A stretch of DNA of 64,000 nt from positions 116,237 through 180,236 of the forward strand of contig CALSAQ010000006.1 in assembly GCA_943372995.1 (NCBI GenBank), in the 5' to 3' direction. The notes beneath the pieces are model-generated. The model searched no databases. It saw only the letters and a list, made by a program, of their open reading frames with translations, and was not told the origin of the DNA. Made by a program: the position numbers and the translations under genes. Every line of letters starts with the position of its first letter. Within the stretch, counting starts at the first letter, position 1. This DNA is from CAJBVG01 sp943372995. Lineage in GTDB: Bacteria; Bacteroidota; Bacteroidia; Sphingobacteriales; Sphingobacteriaceae. Of this stretch, positions 61,851 through 64,000 are shown in pieces.

Positions 61851-61914
61851 ATAAGAAATGATATAGGGGCAGTACTAAATGATAACATTAATTAACTAAA
61901 ACCATTTAATAACT

Positions 61915-62190
61915 ATGGCAATAAATATTAAACCTATTGCAGACCGTGTGGTTATACAACCAGCACCTGCTGAAGAGAAAACTGCATCAGGATTATACAT
62001 TCCTGACACTGCTAAAGAAAAACCTCAAAGAGGAACAGTTGTAGCTGTTGGTGATGGAAAAAAAGATGAGCCTATTACTGTAAAAGTTGGCGACGAAGTT
62101 CTGTATGGTAAATATGCTGGTACGGAAATTACTTACGAAGGCGCTGAATACTTAATTATGCGCGAATCTGATATTTACGCAATTATTTAA
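61915..62190 (+). CDS. groES: Co-chaperonin GroES
   Basis: 91 residues, the full length of the heptameric cap of GroEL. Visible are the N-terminal INIKPIADRVVIQP, the mobile loop EEKTASGLYIPDTAKEKPQ and the roof/dome residues DEVLYGKYAGTEITYEGAEY (split). It lies 36 bases before groEL. Its promoter region is at 61750-61860. Confidence 0.97.
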   Translation: MAINIKPIADRVVIQPAPAEEKTASGLYIPDTAKEKPQRGTVVAVGDGKKDEPITVKVGDEVLYGKYAGTEITYEGAEYLIMRESDIYAII

Positions 62191-62226
62191 ATCACAAACA
62201 CATAATCAAAAAAAATTAAATAAGAT

Positions 62227-63867
62227 ATGGCAAAGCAAGTAAAGTATAATGTTGAAGCACGCGAAGCATTAAAGCGCGGCGTTGATGCATTAGCGAATGC
62301 AGTGAAGGTAACTTTGGGACCAAAAGGTCGTAATGTAATTATCGATAAAAAGTTTGGTGCTCCATCGGTTACTAAAGACGGGGTATCGGTAGCGAAAGAA
62401 GTTGAGTTAAAAGACCCTATTGAAAATATGGGTGCACAAATGGTAAAAGAAGTGGCTTCAAAAACTGCAGATATTGCGGGTGATGGAACTACTACTGCAA
62501 CTGTATTAGCACAAGCAATTGTAACTGCGGGAATTAAAAACGTAGCTGCTGGTGCAAATCCAATGGATTTAAAACGTGGTATTGATAAAGCAGTAACTGC
62601 TGTTGTAGATAGCTTAAAAAGTCAATCGACTTCGGTAGGTAACGATAACAATAAAATCAAACAGGTAGCTAGTATTTCAGCGAATAACGACGAAGTTATT
62701 GGAACTCTAATTGCTGATGCAATGGCTAAAGTGGGTAAAGATGGTGTAATTACTGTTGAAGAAGCAAAAGGTACAGAAACAGAAGTAAAAACTGTAGAAG
62801 GTATGCAATTCGATAGAGGTTATTTATCTCCTTACTTTGTTACCAATGCTGATAAAATGGAAGTAGAGTTGGATAATCCATACATCTTAATCTACGATAA
62901 AAAAATCAGTAGCATGAAAGAGTTACTTCCAGTATTAGAGAAACAAGTTCAAACTGGTCGTCCGTTATTAATCATCTCTGAAGACCTTGATGGGGAAGCA
63001 TTAGCAACATTAGTAGTAAATAAGATTCGTGGATCGTTAAAAGTTGCTGCAGTTAAAGCTCCAGGTTTTGGAGACAGAAGAAAAGCAATGTTAGAAGACA
63101 TCGCTATCTTAACTGGAGGAACAGTAATTTCTGAAGAGAGAGGATATAAATTAGAGAATGCTGAATTATCATACCTTGGTCAAGCTGAGAGAGTAGTTGT
63201 TGACAAAGACAATACTACTATCATCAATGGATCTGGAAAATCAGAAGACATTGCAGCAAGAGTAAGTCAGATAAAAGCACAGATGGAGCAAACTACATCT
63301 GATTACGATAAAGAAAAACTTCAAGAGCGTTTAGCTAAGTTAGCTGGTGGTGTAGCGGTATTATATATTGGTGCAGCTACTGAAGTTGAAATGAAAGAGA
63401 AAAAAGATCGTGTAGATGATGCATTACATGCAACACGTGCGGCGGTAGAAGAAGGAATTGTTGCTGGTGGTGGTGTAGCATTTATTCGTGCTATTGCTTC
63501 GTTAGAAGGATTAAAAGGTGCTAATGAAGATGAGACTACAGGTATTCAAATTATAAAAAGAGCAATCGAGGAGCCATTACGTCAAATTTGCCAAAACGCA
63601 GGTATTGAAGGTTCAATCGTAGTTCAAAAAGTAAAAGAAGGTAAAGCTGATTTCGGTTACAATGCACGTACTGATGTTTACGAAAACATGATTGCAGCAG
63701 GAGTAATTGATCCAACTAAAGTATCGCGTGTTGCTCTAGAAAATGCAGCTTCAATTGCGGCAATGTTGTTAACTACAGAATGTGTATTAGCAGATGAGCC
63801 AGAAGAAGCAGGAGCAGCGGGAGCAGGAATGCCTCCAATGGGTGGTGGTATGGGTGGAATGATGTAA
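62227..63867 (+). CDS. groEL: Chaperonin GroEL
   Basis: 546 residues with all hallmarks: VTLGPKGRNVIIDKKFGAP, DGTTTATVLAQAIV with the ATP-site Asp, the apical domain and the C-terminal GGM-type tail (GAGMPPMGGGMGGMM). It folds cytoplasmic proteins in an ATP-driven cycle with GroES. It is the last gene of the groES-groEL operon, and the long terminator at 63884-63937 follows. Confidence 0.98.
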   Translation: MAKQVKYNVEAREALKRGVDALANAVKVTLGPKGRNVIIDKKFGAPSVTKDGVSVAKEVELKDPIENMGAQMVKEVASKTADIAGDGTTTATVLAQAIVTAGIKNVAAGANPMDLKRGIDKAVTAVVDSLKSQSTSVGNDNNKIKQVASISANNDEVIGTLIADAMAKVGKDGVITVEEAKGTETEVKTVEGMQFDRGYLSPYFVTNADKMEVELDNPYILIYDKKISSMKELLPVLEKQVQTGRPLLIISEDLDGEALATLVVNKIRGSLKVAAVKAPGFGDRRKAMLEDIAILTGGTVISEERGYKLENAELSYLGQAERVVVDKDNTTIINGSGKSEDIAARVSQIKAQMEQTTSDYDKEKLQERLAKLAGGVAVLYIGAATEVEMKEKKDRVDDALHATRAAVEEGIVAGGGVAFIRAIASLEGLKGANEDETTGIQIIKRAIEEPLRQICQNAGIEGSIVVQKVKEGKADFGYNARTDVYENMIAAGVIDPTKVSRVALENAASIAAMLLTTECVLADEPEEAGAAGAGMPPMGGGMGGMM

Positions 63868-63883
63868 GATACCATTGTAGATA

Positions 63884-63937
63884 ATAAATAAGCAAGAAGG
63901 GCCGCGAATAATTTCGCGGCCCTTCTTGCTTATTTAT
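63884..63937 (+). terminator. Long terminator after groEL
   Basis: A 25-bp perfect stem (63884-63908 with 63913-63937), loop TAAT, GC core GGGCCGCGAA. It is unusually long for a terminator and close to a perfect palindrome. Confidence 0.88.
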
Positions 63938-64000
63938 GCATGTTTTTTAAAAAAGCTGCATTTATTAAACCAACTGGTGGCACGACTTAAGTCGTGCCAC
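63936..64000. repeat. Dispersed palindromic repeat, copy 2 (cut by window edge)
   Basis: A degenerate hairpin (63936-63947 with 63948-63959) is followed by 43 bases (63958-64000) identical to the reverse complement of 21935-21977. They include the first 31 bases of the 38-bp palindrome, which continues beyond the window. Confidence 0.9.

Noticed and set aside
61845..61865. Sigma-54 promoter before groES
   Set aside because: TGGCA is present but the -12 half (TTGCA) is only matched at two bases; it is too weak, despite a sigma-54 activator gene nearby.
74..64000. CRISPR array or phage/transposon genes
   Set aside because: The short-word arrays have periods of 7-16 bases without unique spacers, and no cas, integrase or transposase sequence was seen.

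Overview
The window is AT-rich bacterial DNA from a member of the Bacteroidota. Eight secreted proteins end in type IX secretion (T9SS) C-terminal sorting domains of the 'YPNP...G.Y.v' type. Several promoters carry the Bacteroidota -7 element TAnnTTTG. The housekeeping genes (miaB, lptE, secG, groES-groEL, metG, anmK) are of Bacteroidota type. A finer placement cannot be supported from the sequence alone. No transposase, integrase, phage gene or CRISPR array was seen.

Layout. 1-6 kb: a partial secreted transglutaminase-like protein, tRNA-Arg(CCT), an orphan membrane histidine kinase, a GNAT acetyltransferase, a DUF2752 pair and a TM2-domain protein. 6-15.7 kb: surface-protein zone with a 1944-residue repetitive T9SS protein, a lipoprotein, tRNA-Arg(CCG) and two related T9SS proteins, one frameshifted. 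The 3' end of tRNA-Arg(CCG) is duplicated at 14610. 15.8-17.5 kb: a yjdM/phnA-like gene, a SigZ-type ECF sigma factor, a 49-residue Cys-rich peptide not previously listed as a gene here, and a DUF1761 membrane protein with a Cys/Met/His-rich loop. 17.5-36.5 kb: a G8-domain T9SS protein resembling animal CEMIP/TMEM2, a luciferase-like oxidoreductase, metG, LD-carboxypeptidase, anmK, a BNR-type T9SS protein, a padR-pspC operon, a di-heme peroxidase and a large phytase-like T9SS protein. 36.5-57 kb: a dipeptide epimerase, a two-component system divergent from two secreted proteins, a zinc metalloprotease, a THUMP methyltransferase, an NtrY-like kinase overlapping an outer-membrane protein gene, and small envelope genes. 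57-64 kb: the miaB, sigma-54 activator, lptE, TPR, secG operon, then groES-groEL.

How genes work together. LD-carboxypeptidase, AnmK and dipeptide epimerase are successive activities of murein recycling, spread over 13 kb. PadR probably represses its own operon with pspC through a dyad at its promoter. The histidine kinase at 38.4-40.3 kb faces two secreted proteins and its extracytoplasmic part has a similar make-up to the first of them.

The strongest candidate for an undescribed system is the SigZ module. The sigma factor gene and the Cys-rich peptide gene are each preceded by the same bipartite promoter: TGCATCATT, 10 variable bases, then TGCGTCTATAT. This suggests a self-activating ECF regulon with a thiol or metal-binding peptide as output. 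A second theme is degenerate tandem arrays of 7-8 bp words (beside tRNA genes, inside anmK, and as an intergenic hairpin) and a larger palindromic repeat found at 21.9 kb and again at the right edge.
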